Shown: positions 14,481 through 21,823 of the stretch, piece by piece
Numbering within the stretch: position 1 is the stretch's first letter
Layout of the letters: the number at the start of each line of letters is the position of its first letter
Assembly (NCBI GenBank): GCA_910579495.1
Contig: CAJTVD010000065.1
Location: 184 to 22,006, forward strand
Origin: an uncultured Lachnospiraceae bacterium
Lineage (GTDB): Bacteria > Bacillota > Clostridia > Lachnospirales > Lachnospiraceae
Direction of reading: 5' to 3'
DNA: 21,823 nt
Position numbers and translations under genes: made by a program
The notes under the pieces: model-generated
The model's input: only the letters and a program-made list of their open reading frames with translations
Database searches by the model: none
What the model was told of the DNA's origin: nothing

Positions 14481-15999
14481 AACAGAATCGTGGGCTGATA
14501 TTGTGACGGATCAGTTGGCTATTGTTTTATTTGTCCCGTCTAAACAGCAAATAAAAGAATTTGCCCTGAAAGAAGACAATTTAATAGGCCGGGTATCATC
14601 AAACGGAAATCCTGATATTCCCATTGATTCGCCAGTTGTATCGCGTAAGCACGGGCATATTTATTGGCAGGACGGTTATTACTTTTATGAAGACTTGTCC
14701 AGCACAAATGGTACATATATTAATGGAACTTTGTATGGAAGGGAATCAGAAAAAGGGAAATACAAAAACCTCCTTAAGATAGGGGATGTCCTGAGAATAG
14801 ACCATTGCGACTTGGATAACCCTCATCCGGATGCGGTGATTCTCGTGGCTGTCCATTTGTGCGGAAATGAGCTGGTGGACAGAGGGGTTGCACTTGAAAA
14901 ATGCAGTTCATTGATGATCGGGCGTAATGGGGGGGACATTAGGTTAGATAACAGTGCTATTTCGGAGCAGCACGCAGTTTTTACCAAGAATGAAGGGAAC
15001 CAGTGGCTAGTCAGTGACTGCGATAGTACAAATGGGGTGTTTATCAATAATATCAAGATTGATTCCCCCACATTGCTCAAGCCGCTGGACGTTATCAGAA
15101 TAGCGGATTATGTATTTATATACACGGCGGATCAACTTCATTATTTTGGCAGCGAAAAGTCGGTAAGGCAGCTTGTAATCAAGATCGAAGAAAGAAGTGT
15201 GCGCAAATTATTAAAAAAACAGATCCTGCTGAAAGATATCAACTTAAGTATCAGCGAGGGGGAGATGGTCATGATCCTTGGCGGTTCCGGTGCCGGCAAG
15301 ACTACTTTTGTGAATGCGGTGCTGGGTTATGAGAAAGCGAAGGGCAGCATTGAACATGATAATATAGATATTTATAAAGAGTATGGCAAAATCCGAAGTA
15401 ATATGGGCTTTGTTCCCCAGCAGGACCTGCTCAGGCTGGAGGATACCGTATATGCAACACTTTCTAATGCCGCGGAAATGAAAATGGATTCCAAAACAAC
15501 GAAGCAGGAACGCGAGCAGCGCATCGATCATGTATTAAATAGCCTTGGATTGGCCAGGGAGCGCGGCAGTATTGTCAGGAAACTGAGCGGAGGGCAGAGA
15601 AAACGGCTGAGCATAGCGGTTGAATTGGTATCTGACCCCGGCTTGTTCTTTTTGGATGAACCTGACTCCGGGCTAGATGGTATCATGGCTAAGAGCTTAA
15701 TGGAACAATTAAGGGCGATTGCGGACGAAGGTAAGATTGTTATGGTGATCACACATGCGCCTGACCGGGTAAGCCATTTGTTTGATAAAGTTATCGTTCT
15801 TGCAAAGGGAGAAAAAGATAATATAGGCCATTTAGCCTTTTTTGGGTCTGTACCGGAGGCGTTTGCCTTTTTTGGGACCACATCACTTGAAGGTGTCATC
15901 AAGAAGATCAACCGTGTTGATGAAGGCGGTGATGGGCTGTCAGATTATTACATAAATAAATACGTTGAGTTTGGGAAAAGGAAATATATAAATGAGTGA
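14473..15999 (+). CDS. Tandem-FHA ABC transporter ATPase (ABCG-like)
   Basis: A 508-residue cytosolic protein. FHA domain 1 (about 20-112) has GR 39-40, SRKH 57-60 and SSTNGTYING (76-85). FHA domain 2 (about 130-217) has GR 150-151, SEQH 164-167 and DSTNGVFINN (184-193). The ABC ATPase domain (about 232-505) has Walker A GGSGAGKTT (270-278), signature LSGGQRKRLSIA (371-382), Walker B LFFLDEP (391-397) and H-loop His428. The KRLSIAVEL extension of the signature is typical of ABCG-like exporters. FHA domains bind phosphothreonine, so its assembly or activity is probably set by the kinase and PP2C in the same unit. It overlaps both neighbours by 8 nt, which suggests translational coupling and fixed stoichiometry. 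Confidence 0.93.
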   Translation: MSKTESWADIVTDQLAIVLFVPSKQQIKEFALKEDNLIGRVSSNGNPDIPIDSPVVSRKHGHIYWQDGYYFYEDLSSTNGTYINGTLYGRESEKGKYKNLLKIGDVLRIDHCDLDNPHPDAVILVAVHLCGNELVDRGVALEKCSSLMIGRNGGDIRLDNSAISEQHAVFTKNEGNQWLVSDCDSTNGVFINNIKIDSPTLLKPLDVIRIADYVFIYTADQLHYFGSEKSVRQLVIKIEERSVRKLLKKQILLKDINLSISEGEMVMILGGSGAGKTTFVNAVLGYEKAKGSIEHDNIDIYKEYGKIRSNMGFVPQQDLLRLEDTVYATLSNAAEMKMDSKTTKQEREQRIDHVLNSLGLARERGSIVRKLSGGQRKRLSIAVELVSDPGLFFLDEPDSGLDGIMAKSLMEQLRAIADEGKIVMVITHAPDRVSHLFDKVIVLAKGEKDNIGHLAFFGSVPEAFAFFGTTSLEGVIKKINRVDEGGDGLSDYYINKYVEFGKRKYINE

Positions 16000-16801
16000 G
16001 CGGTTAAAGCAGGTTAAAATATATTTTATAAAATTTATGAGACTATTTGTGAAAACTGGCGGTTGGAAAGCTTTTATTTTTGGCGGGATCATTTCACTGT
16101 TGATCGTAGTGGTTGTGAGTGACAAAATGTTTGTTTATGGACTTGATACAAGTTCCGGCTGCTTTGCCATTATATCGGCCTGCATATGGATTGGCATCTT
16201 CAATTCCATTCAGGTTATCTGTAAAGAACGTGATATCATAAAAAGGGAACACAGGTCAGGAATGCATATTTCATCATATATACTTGCACGTGCGTTCTAT
16301 GAGTTTATGATCTGTTTTGTACAGGCAATGATCATGCTTGCAATCTGCTTTCTATTTTTCGAATTCCCCAAGGACGGATTGGTCAGCGGAAATATTTTGG
16401 CAGATGTATTTATTACATTTTTTATAGTCCTGCTTAGTGCGGACTATTTGGGGATCGCAGTTTCGAGTATTGTAAAATCAACGACAACGGCAATGACTGT
16501 AATGCCGTTCCTGCTGATTGTCCAGCTTGTCCTTTCAGGAGTCTTATTTGAACTCAAAGGAAATTTAGCATTGATTGCAAAGGTTACTTTGAGTAAATGG
16601 GGCATGGAAGCTTTGGGTTCGATCTCTGATATGGACAGTCTGCCATATAATGAAATAGGCTGGGAGATCCTGCCAAGGGATGTGTATGCTTTTGAAAGCG
16701 GGCATGTTGTTACAGCATGGGGAATTATTATCGGGTTTGCCTTACTATATTTGATTGTCGGCATCATTAGCTTAAAGTTTGTAGATAAAGATAAACGCTG
16801 A
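15992..16801 (+). CDS. ABC-2 / ABCG-type permease partner of the FHA-ATPase
   Basis: A 269-residue membrane protein with about six helices (roughly 28-44, 55-72, 103-123, 136-160, 168-187, 240-262). The sequence KERDIIKREHRSGMHISSYILARAFYE (78-104) is the connecting-helix region of ABCG-type transmembrane domains; the longer loop before the last helix (190-238) also fits. In most ABCG proteins ATPase and permease are one chain; here the genes are split and overlap by 8 nt, so they must form the exporter together. Substrate unknown. Confidence 0.9.
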   Translation: MSERLKQVKIYFIKFMRLFVKTGGWKAFIFGGIISLLIVVVVSDKMFVYGLDTSSGCFAIISACIWIGIFNSIQVICKERDIIKREHRSGMHISSYILARAFYEFMICFVQAMIMLAICFLFFEFPKDGLVSGNILADVFITFFIVLLSADYLGIAVSSIVKSTTTAMTVMPFLLIVQLVLSGVLFELKGNLALIAKVTLSKWGMEALGSISDMDSLPYNEIGWEILPRDVYAFESGHVVTAWGIIIGFALLYLIVGIISLKFVDKDKR

Positions 16802-16819
16802 ACAGATAAGGAGGAATCA

Positions 16820-19792
16820 GTGGCCATTATGAATGATGAAGAAAAAACAGTATATTTAAACAATAAAGATATGCAAAAACAGACAAAAACCGAAGAAGAA
16901 ACAATATATATAGGTAAGGGACATGCAGTTGACGGAGAAGATATAACATACAGAGATAAAAATAATGCAATTGGTGATGAAAGCACTGTATATATGGGCG
17001 GAAAAGAAGCGGTCAAAGTATCCCAAACGCAAGAAAACAACACATCCCCAATAGAAACTGTGCAAGAAGATGATGTTGGTGCATTGTATTATCTGCCAAT
17101 AAATACCATGCTCCAAAAGCGGTATCGTATTGATTCAGTGCTTGGGGAAGGGGGATTCGGAATTACATATTCTGGCTGGGACATTACATTGAATATTCCC
17201 GTTGCAGTCAAAGAGTATTATCCGTCGGGCCTGGTAACACGGAATGCAACGCTTGGAAAGACAACACAAGTTGTACCGGTATCTTCTGCCAAATACGGGA
17301 CACAGTTCAGGGACGGAATTGACAGGGTCCTGGATGAAGCCCGAAGAATGGCAAAGTTTAGAAATATTCAGGGAATTGTGGGAGTCTATGATTTTTTTGA
17401 AGCCAATTCTACGGCATATATTGTAATGGAGTACATTGATGGATGTACGCTTGATGTATTTTATAAATATAACCGTATGGACAATATAACATTATTCAAC
17501 ATGCTTGTTCCTGTGATGGATGCAATACAATTACTGCATAATGAAGGAATCCTCCATCGTGACATTAGCCTGGATAATATTATGGTAGACCATGACGGGA
17601 ATTTCAAGCTGCTTGATTTCGGTGCTGCCCGTGGGTATTCGGAAGAAAATTTAACTACCATGTCAGTGATCCTTAAGAAGAGCTATGCGCCGGAAGAGCA
17701 GTTCCGGAGTAAAGGGATCCAGGGGCCATGGACGGATGTTTATGCGTTGGGGGTGGTTATTTATGAATTGATCACAGGGCAGGTCCCGCCGATGAGTATA
17801 GAACGGCTGGCCGAAGACGAGATCATTGATATCCGTGAATTAGCCCCATCTTTGACGAAAGGCCAGTCAGAAGCGATCATGGCAGCATTGGCTGTCCGGA
17901 GTAAAGACCGCTGGCAGTCTGTTGATGAGTTTAAAAATGCTTTATTACGTCCGGCAGCAGTGGCTTTGAAAGGCGCTGAAACGCTTCAGCCAAACGAAAA
18001 TAATGAAGCAAAGAAATCCGGATTTCATAAGGACGGCATAATATCAAAGTTAAATAATGCATTCAGAATGAGATCGGTAAAGTATATAGGGATCACAGGG
18101 GTGCTGGCAGTCTGTATTCTTTTAGCGTGGATGTTAGGCCGCCCTAAGGGCGGGAAAGGGACGGGGTATTTAGGCGTAACAACAATAGACATACCATCTG
18201 AGGTTACCCAGCAATATCAAATAGCGGAAGGTGCCTATATTACCGGGGTCTTGGCAGGCACGCCCGCAGCAGAAGGCAATTTTGCAGCCGGGGACATTAT
18301 TTCTGCGCTGGATTCAAAGGATATAAGCTCATACGATGATTTTAGTGACTGCATAAGCGATTATCGGGAAGGGGATATAGTTAAGATCACATTTCTTCAT
18401 TTAAGCCAGGGAGAATATAAGGAAGTTACAAAGAAGATCAAACTTGCGGACAAAAATAAGCAGCCTCCGGTGAATATAGTAGTAAGTAGTATTGATGACG
18501 TACCAGACACTAATGTTGAAAGTGATTATGAGGATTTGGATATCAAATTTATGGGGGCTGAGCAAGACTTAAGTGATTATTTAACCATTTATTTAGCGAT
18601 CAGTAATCCTAATACGGAAATGAGGGAAGTTTGTTTCAAGCAGTTATTGATCAATGGAGTAAGACTTGATAATGGCCGGGATATTGGAGAGATAAAGGGT
18701 GAATCAGAAATGACCGTCCAAATAGTGGTTAGATATTCTTCTCTTTTAAATAGCCAGGTCGGTGATGAGATGCATGAGCTCTCTATCCGGTATGAATATG
18801 GTGATGAAGAAGGAGCCGTAAGGGAGTGTATTGATTCTGGTTTTACATTCCATCTTGGAGATAGTAATGTTATCAGAAGCGGTGGGGAAACTTTAGAAGA
18901 GAATGTACCGGATACAGAGCCGGATGAAGGTACAGAAATGAATAATGCTGATGATATGGATGGGACAGATGGCTCTAAGGAAGGAAAGGGTGATGTATTT
19001 AATTTTGATGTCCCGGATTACTTAGATGTAAAATATGTTTCATGCGAGAACAGGTCTGGCTATATTACTTTTTTCTTTAATATTACAAATAACGGAAAGG
19101 AAAGTAGATATATTAATTTTCAGCCATATGGCTATATAAAAGGGATTGATTTAGGAAGTTCATCTGAAGGAAAAAAAGAAATTGATCCGGGGGAAACGGT
19201 ATCGCTTGGATGTACTTTTGGCTGGGATGAGATCGGTGCCATTGGCTTTGAAAGGATAAACAATGTAGTGTTCAAACTGGTAGTAAAAGAGAATAAAGAT
19301 GCTGAAGAGTATCTGGATGTATTTAACCAATGTATCAGGCTGGATGAAGAGGAAGATAAATGGGAAGCATGCTCATTTGATGAAATCGATAACTCGGATG
19401 TTGATACAGCAGGGGCCAAAAGTTATTCGTTTGGCCAGCAGGTCTTTCGTGTACGATATGCAGGATTTTTGAATAGACGCGGATATATCACTTATTATTT
19501 TCAGGTGGCCAATCAGGGAAATTTGCCCCTGTATTGCAGTTTTGATGCTTATCAGACGGTCAATGGCATATCAATCAGATCATCGTCTGAGGGGAATAAA
19601 ATGATTATGCCGGGTACTTCCTCGGCTCTTGACTGTACAATTGATTGGGATGATGTTAAGAATGCTGGGATGGAGGATGTACAGGATGTGATATTTAATA
19701 TGTATGGAAAAGAGGATAATGATTCCGAGGAAATAAATGAGTTTACTTATGGAATTACCTATGCAGGAGAAGATTATGTTGCAAATAATTAG
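16820..19792 (+). CDS. Transmembrane Ser/Thr protein kinase with extracytoplasmic PDZ and beta-rich repeats
   Basis: A 990-residue protein. Residues 1-95 form a polar tail with four spaced Thr-aromatic motifs (Thr10, Thr28, Thr43, Thr56). The kinase domain (102-378) has the glycine loop VLGEGGFGITY (107-117), Lys131, HRDISLDN (246-253), DFG (266-268) and a complete C-lobe, so it should be active. One membrane helix (about 422-439) is followed by a PDZ-like domain (447-545; GAYITGVLAGTPAAEG) and three beta-sandwich-like units (about 572-680, 734-842, 876-982). The last two clearly repeat each other (SGYITFFFNITNNGK versus RGYITYYFQVANQGN). The C-terminal half should lie outside the membrane as a sensor. 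AAGGAGG precedes GTG16820 by 5 nt; ATG16829 is an alternative. It probably controls the upstream FHA exporter. Confidence 0.9.
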   Translation: MAIMNDEEKTVYLNNKDMQKQTKTEEETIYIGKGHAVDGEDITYRDKNNAIGDESTVYMGGKEAVKVSQTQENNTSPIETVQEDDVGALYYLPINTMLQKRYRIDSVLGEGGFGITYSGWDITLNIPVAVKEYYPSGLVTRNATLGKTTQVVPVSSAKYGTQFRDGIDRVLDEARRMAKFRNIQGIVGVYDFFEANSTAYIVMEYIDGCTLDVFYKYNRMDNITLFNMLVPVMDAIQLLHNEGILHRDISLDNIMVDHDGNFKLLDFGAARGYSEENLTTMSVILKKSYAPEEQFRSKGIQGPWTDVYALGVVIYELITGQVPPMSIERLAEDEIIDIRELAPSLTKGQSEAIMAALAVRSKDRWQSVDEFKNALLRPAAVALKGAETLQPNENNEAKKSGFHKDGIISKLNNAFRMRSVKYIGITGVLAVCILLAWMLGRPKGGKGTGYLGVTTIDIPSEVTQQYQIAEGAYITGVLAGTPAAEGNFAAGDIISALDSKDISSYDDFSDCISDYREGDIVKITFLHLSQGEYKEVTKKIKLADKNKQPPVNIVVSSIDDVPDTNVESDYEDLDIKFMGAEQDLSDYLTIYLAISNPNTEMREVCFKQLLINGVRLDNGRDIGEIKGESEMTVQIVVRYSSLLNSQVGDEMHELSIRYEYGDEEGAVRECIDSGFTFHLGDSNVIRSGGETLEENVPDTEPDEGTEMNNADDMDGTDGSKEGKGDVFNFDVPDYLDVKYVSCENRSGYITFFFNITNNGKESRYINFQPYGYIKGIDLGSSSEGKKEIDPGETVSLGCTFGWDEIGAIGFERINNVVFKLVVKENKDAEEYLDVFNQCIRLDEEEDKWEACSFDEIDNSDVDTAGAKSYSFGQQVFRVRYAGFLNRRGYITYYFQVANQGNLPLYCSFDAYQTVNGISIRSSSEGNKMIMPGTSSALDCTIDWDDVKNAGMEDVQDVIFNMYGKEDNDSEEINEFTYGITYAGEDYVANN

Positions 19793-19847
19793 AGAATTGC
19801 CGGAATTGCACTGTTAAGGGCAGGCAGATAGTATTGGAGAATGATCT

Positions 19848-19928
19848 ATGAAAAGAGATGTTTGTATAAAAAGAGATTACGGGGAAATGAGCAGAGAAGC
19901 TGCATCCAAACTGCAGATGTATCATTAA
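19848..19928 (+). pseudogene. Possible 5' remnant of a glucosamine-6-phosphate deaminase-like gene
   Basis: A 26-codon reading frame with GGAG about 9 nt upstream. Its product, MKRDVCIKRDYGEMSREAAS..., resembles the first residues of NagB-type deaminases (…KDYEEMSR.AA…), then stops at TAA. No continuation is recognisable in the following 80 nt. Either a decayed gene whose body was deleted, or a chance resemblance. The rest of the gap 19793-20012 shows only a small GCAGG/CCTGC hairpin (19978-19992). Confidence 0.35.
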
Positions 19929-20012
19929 TCAGGAGAGTTTTGGTAACCTGGATATTCTAAATAGTACAGTATGGGCTGCAGGTAAGGCCTGCGGATTTCA
20001 AGGAGTATGTGG

Positions 20013-20846
20013 ATGAAGATTAAATATTTGGGAACGGCAGCTTACGAAGGCGTGCCATCACTTTTCTGTCATTGTGCGGTCTGCCGTGAGGCAAGGGGAT
20101 TAAGGGGGCGTTATATACGTTCCCGTTCCCAGGCGCTTATAAACGGGGAATTGCTATTGGACTTTCCGCCTGATATGGCCTGGCATTCTAACCAGTACGG
20201 ATTGGATTGGGCAAAGATTGGAGATTGCCTTGTCACACACAGCCATAGTGACCATCTCTATCCTGAGGACGTGGAAATGGCTGGAACCGACTACAGCGGG
20301 GAACACCGGACAATGCGTTTTTATGTTGGGCGTGATGGATATGAGAGATTGTATGAAATTGTAAAGAAACCTCCAGTCCAGAAAAATGTGAAGCTTAACT
20401 TGATAGAGCCAGGGAAAAGCTGCCTGGCAGGTGATAAGATGCAGTACAAAATATTACCTTTGAGGGCAAACCACGACCCATCCACGTCTCCTGTTATTTA
20501 TTCCATTACCCAAGGTGGGAAAAGCATTCTTTATGCACATGATACAGGTATTTTTCCGGAAGAGACATGGAAAATGCTTGAAGGGGAAAAGAGATTTGAC
20601 TTGGTTTCCCTTGACTGTACAGGGGGTATTGGAAACTATGGGGAATGGCGGGAAGGGCATATGAGCCTTAAGGTAAACAGGGAGATAGTAGGGCGGATGC
20701 GCCATAAAGGTTTGGTTGATGGAAACACTGTGATTATTATGAGCCATTTTTCACATAATTCAGGGGATGGGTACGGGAAAATGGCCATAGAGACGGAGAA
20801 ATATGGTTTTTTGACGGCTTATGATGGGATGGAGATTGAGATTTAG
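20013..20846 (+). CDS. PhnP-like metallo-beta-lactamase-fold hydrolase
   Basis: A 277-residue MBL-fold protein. The metal motif is THSHSDH (His76, His78, Asp80, His81), with later ligands His154, Asp177 and His245. A CHCAVC cluster (Cys19, Cys21, Cys24) near the start resembles the extra structural zinc site of PhnP-type phosphodiesterases. ATG20013 is chosen because AAGGAG lies 7 nt upstream; ATG20007 is too close. PhnP cleaves cyclic sugar phosphates, but no phn genes are present. Related proteins sit near amino-sugar genes in gut anaerobes, which fits the possible nagB remnant just upstream (inference). The substrate is unknown. Confidence 0.85.
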   Translation: MKIKYLGTAAYEGVPSLFCHCAVCREARGLRGRYIRSRSQALINGELLLDFPPDMAWHSNQYGLDWAKIGDCLVTHSHSDHLYPEDVEMAGTDYSGEHRTMRFYVGRDGYERLYEIVKKPPVQKNVKLNLIEPGKSCLAGDKMQYKILPLRANHDPSTSPVIYSITQGGKSILYAHDTGIFPEETWKMLEGEKRFDLVSLDCTGGIGNYGEWREGHMSLKVNREIVGRMRHKGLVDGNTVIIMSHFSHNSGDGYGKMAIETEKYGFLTAYDGMEIEI

Positions 20847-20916
20847 TTTATGTATTGCCTGGCAGGGGGCAGAGGGAGTATGGTGCTGAAAAACATAAAT
20901 TGGAGGATTGGTGATT

Positions 20917-21390
20917 TTGAGAAGAAGGGATAGAGAAGTTACTGACCTTATGAGAATCGCTGATATTATAAGCAGGTGTACCTGTTGCAGGGTTGGGTTT
21001 TATGATAATGGTGATATCTATATTGTGCCGTTAAACTTTGGATATGAGAGAAAAAATGATACCTATATTTTTTACTTCCATGGGGCAGAGGTGGGAAGAA
21101 AAATGGATCTGGCAAAAAAAAATCCCAATGTTGGGTTTGAGATGGATACAAATTATGCGCTGAAAGATTCTGGCATTGCCTGTGGTTATTCTGCACGTTT
21201 TCAGAGTATCATAGGTAATGGGATTATCAGTATAGTATCTGGCATTGAAGAAAAAAAATTGGGGCTTTCTTTGCTTATGGAGCATAATACAGGAAAACAA
21301 GGCTGGGATTTTGACAGGAAGATGTTTGGCTCTGTTGCCGTTTTCAAGCTGGAGGTTACCCAAATGAGCTGCAAGGAACATTTATCATAA
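20917..21390 (+). CDS. NimA-like pyridoxamine 5'-phosphate oxidase-family flavoprotein
   Basis: A 157-residue split-barrel flavin-binding protein. It has the RRRDREVTD start typical of the NimA group, VPLNFGYERKNDTYIFYFHGAEVGRKMDL (the FHGA histidine region), PNVGFEMD and a barrel-closing VAVFKLEV near the C-terminus. Members bind FMN or a similar cofactor; some reduce nitroimidazoles, but the native role in most anaerobes is unknown and resistance should not be assumed. The start is uncertain: TTG20917 gives the usual family N-terminus, 10 nt after GGAGG, while GTG20911 and TTG20908 are closer. It follows the MBL gene by 70 nt and may be cotranscribed. Confidence 0.85.
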   Translation: MRRRDREVTDLMRIADIISRCTCCRVGFYDNGDIYIVPLNFGYERKNDTYIFYFHGAEVGRKMDLAKKNPNVGFEMDTNYALKDSGIACGYSARFQSIIGNGIISIVSGIEEKKLGLSLLMEHNTGKQGWDFDRKMFGSVAVFKLEVTQMSCKEHLS

Positions 21391-21412
21391 ATTGAAGCCA
21401 AGGTAAGACAGA

Positions 21413-21763
21413 TCATAATTTTGAAGTGTCAAGAACGTCAAGATGATGATGAAACAATAACTCATTTGCCTCCATGATCGGCTTGCGTTGGTTCAGGGCA
21501 AACAAAAGTATCGCATCACGTTGGTCTCTTGCGTATAATATCCTGTTGCCGGAAAGTTTCAGCATTGTCTGTGCCTCTTCAGCGGAAAGGTGCATGCCAA
21601 AAGCCAGGGCAATCAGCTTATCACGGGATGCTGTCTTCTTGCCGGAAAATATCTGATAGATATATGTCCGGTGTAGCAGTGAACCGCGTACAACGTCAGC
21701 CTTGGTAAGCCCTTTTTGTTCCAACAGCATATTTAAATGCTGTGATAGGTTGTGTGAAAGCAT
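21413..21763 (-). CDS. Small helix-turn-helix (Xre-like) DNA-binding protein
   Basis: A 116-residue protein. An Xre-like HTH covers residues about 15-65 (LTKADVVRGSLLHRTYIYQIFSGKKTASRDKLIALAFGM). It is followed by a conserved-looking tail (LKLSGNRILYARDQRDAILLFALNQ) that I recall as a common pattern in Lachnospiraceae, sometimes near protein kinase genes. There is no clear ribosome site before the ATG; an in-frame stop lies 12 nt upstream, so this is the first possible ATG. It is convergent with the NimA-like gene, and its 3' end lies 22 nt from that gene's stop with no strong terminator seen. Target unknown. Confidence 0.8.
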   Translation of the reverse strand: MLSHNLSQHLNMLLEQKGLTKADVVRGSLLHRTYIYQIFSGKKTASRDKLIALAFGMHLSAEEAQTMLKLSGNRILYARDQRDAILLFALNQRKPIMEANELLFHHHLDVLDTSKL

Positions 21764-21823
21764 ATATGTTTGGTGTTAGTCAAAAAATGGGTTGGTAAAT
21801 ATAGCATCATCTATACCGCCAGC

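Noticed and set aside
17555..17580. HRDIS in the kinase as evidence for a pseudokinase
   Set aside because: The catalytic Asp and Asn are present (HRDISLDN), as are the Lys and DFG. Ser at this position is common in Firmicute kinases of this type.

Overview
The window looks like chromosomal DNA from a low-to-moderate GC Gram-positive anaerobe of the Clostridia, most likely a gut Lachnospiraceae-type bacterium. The reasons are strong AGGAGG-type ribosome sites, TTGACA/TATAAT-type promoters, an AgrC/LytTR pair, BcrA-type ABC genes, a NimA-like flavoprotein and a plant/host-glycan uronate operon. This placement is an inference from gene content. No rRNA, phage, IS element or CRISPR array is visible; one tRNA-Leu(CAG) is present.

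Layout. (1) 1-4239: a signalling and antimicrobial-peptide-transport type module: an ABC-2 permease (+), an AgrC-like sensor kinase (-), a BcrA-like ABC ATPase (+) and a LytTR response regulator (+). (2) 4319-4690: a small conserved-looking protein of unknown function. (3) 7307-4769 (-): a two-gene unit of a signal-less BMP-family protein with a ParB-like N-terminus and a small metallophosphoesterase. (4) 7515-7598: tRNA-Leu. (5) 7768-13448: an AraC regulator divergent from a five-gene operon, kduI-kduD-dhuI-eda-kdgK. Together these convert 4-deoxy-5-keto-uronates (from pectin or glycosaminoglycan lyase products) to pyruvate and glyceraldehyde-3-phosphate. Two unrelated isomerases for the first step lie in the same operon. 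(6) 13779-19792: a tightly coupled four-gene unit of PP2C phosphatase, double-FHA ABC ATPase, ABCG-like permease and a 990-residue transmembrane Ser/Thr kinase with an extracytoplasmic PDZ domain and beta-rich repeats. (7) 19848-21763: a possible nagB remnant, a PhnP-like metallo-beta-lactamase-fold hydrolase, a NimA-like flavoprotein and a small HTH regulator.

The best candidate for an under-described system is region 6. A kinase, its probable opposing phosphatase and an exporter with two phospho-threonine-binding domains are encoded with 8-nt gene overlaps. The kinase N-terminus carries four spaced copies of a Thr-(Ile/Val)-Tyr motif in acidic context that could be docking sites for the FHA domains. 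This resembles the mycobacterial PknF/Rv1747 logic, but with the exporter split into two proteins and a phosphatase added. Non-coding features also deserve attention: a 37-bp tandem repeat that forms two hairpins in the araC leader, with the single difference preserved as a wobble pair; a CTATGTCC/GGACATAG pair flanking the araC-kduI promoters; and a 16-bp inverted repeat exactly at the predicted start of the sensor-kinase transcript.
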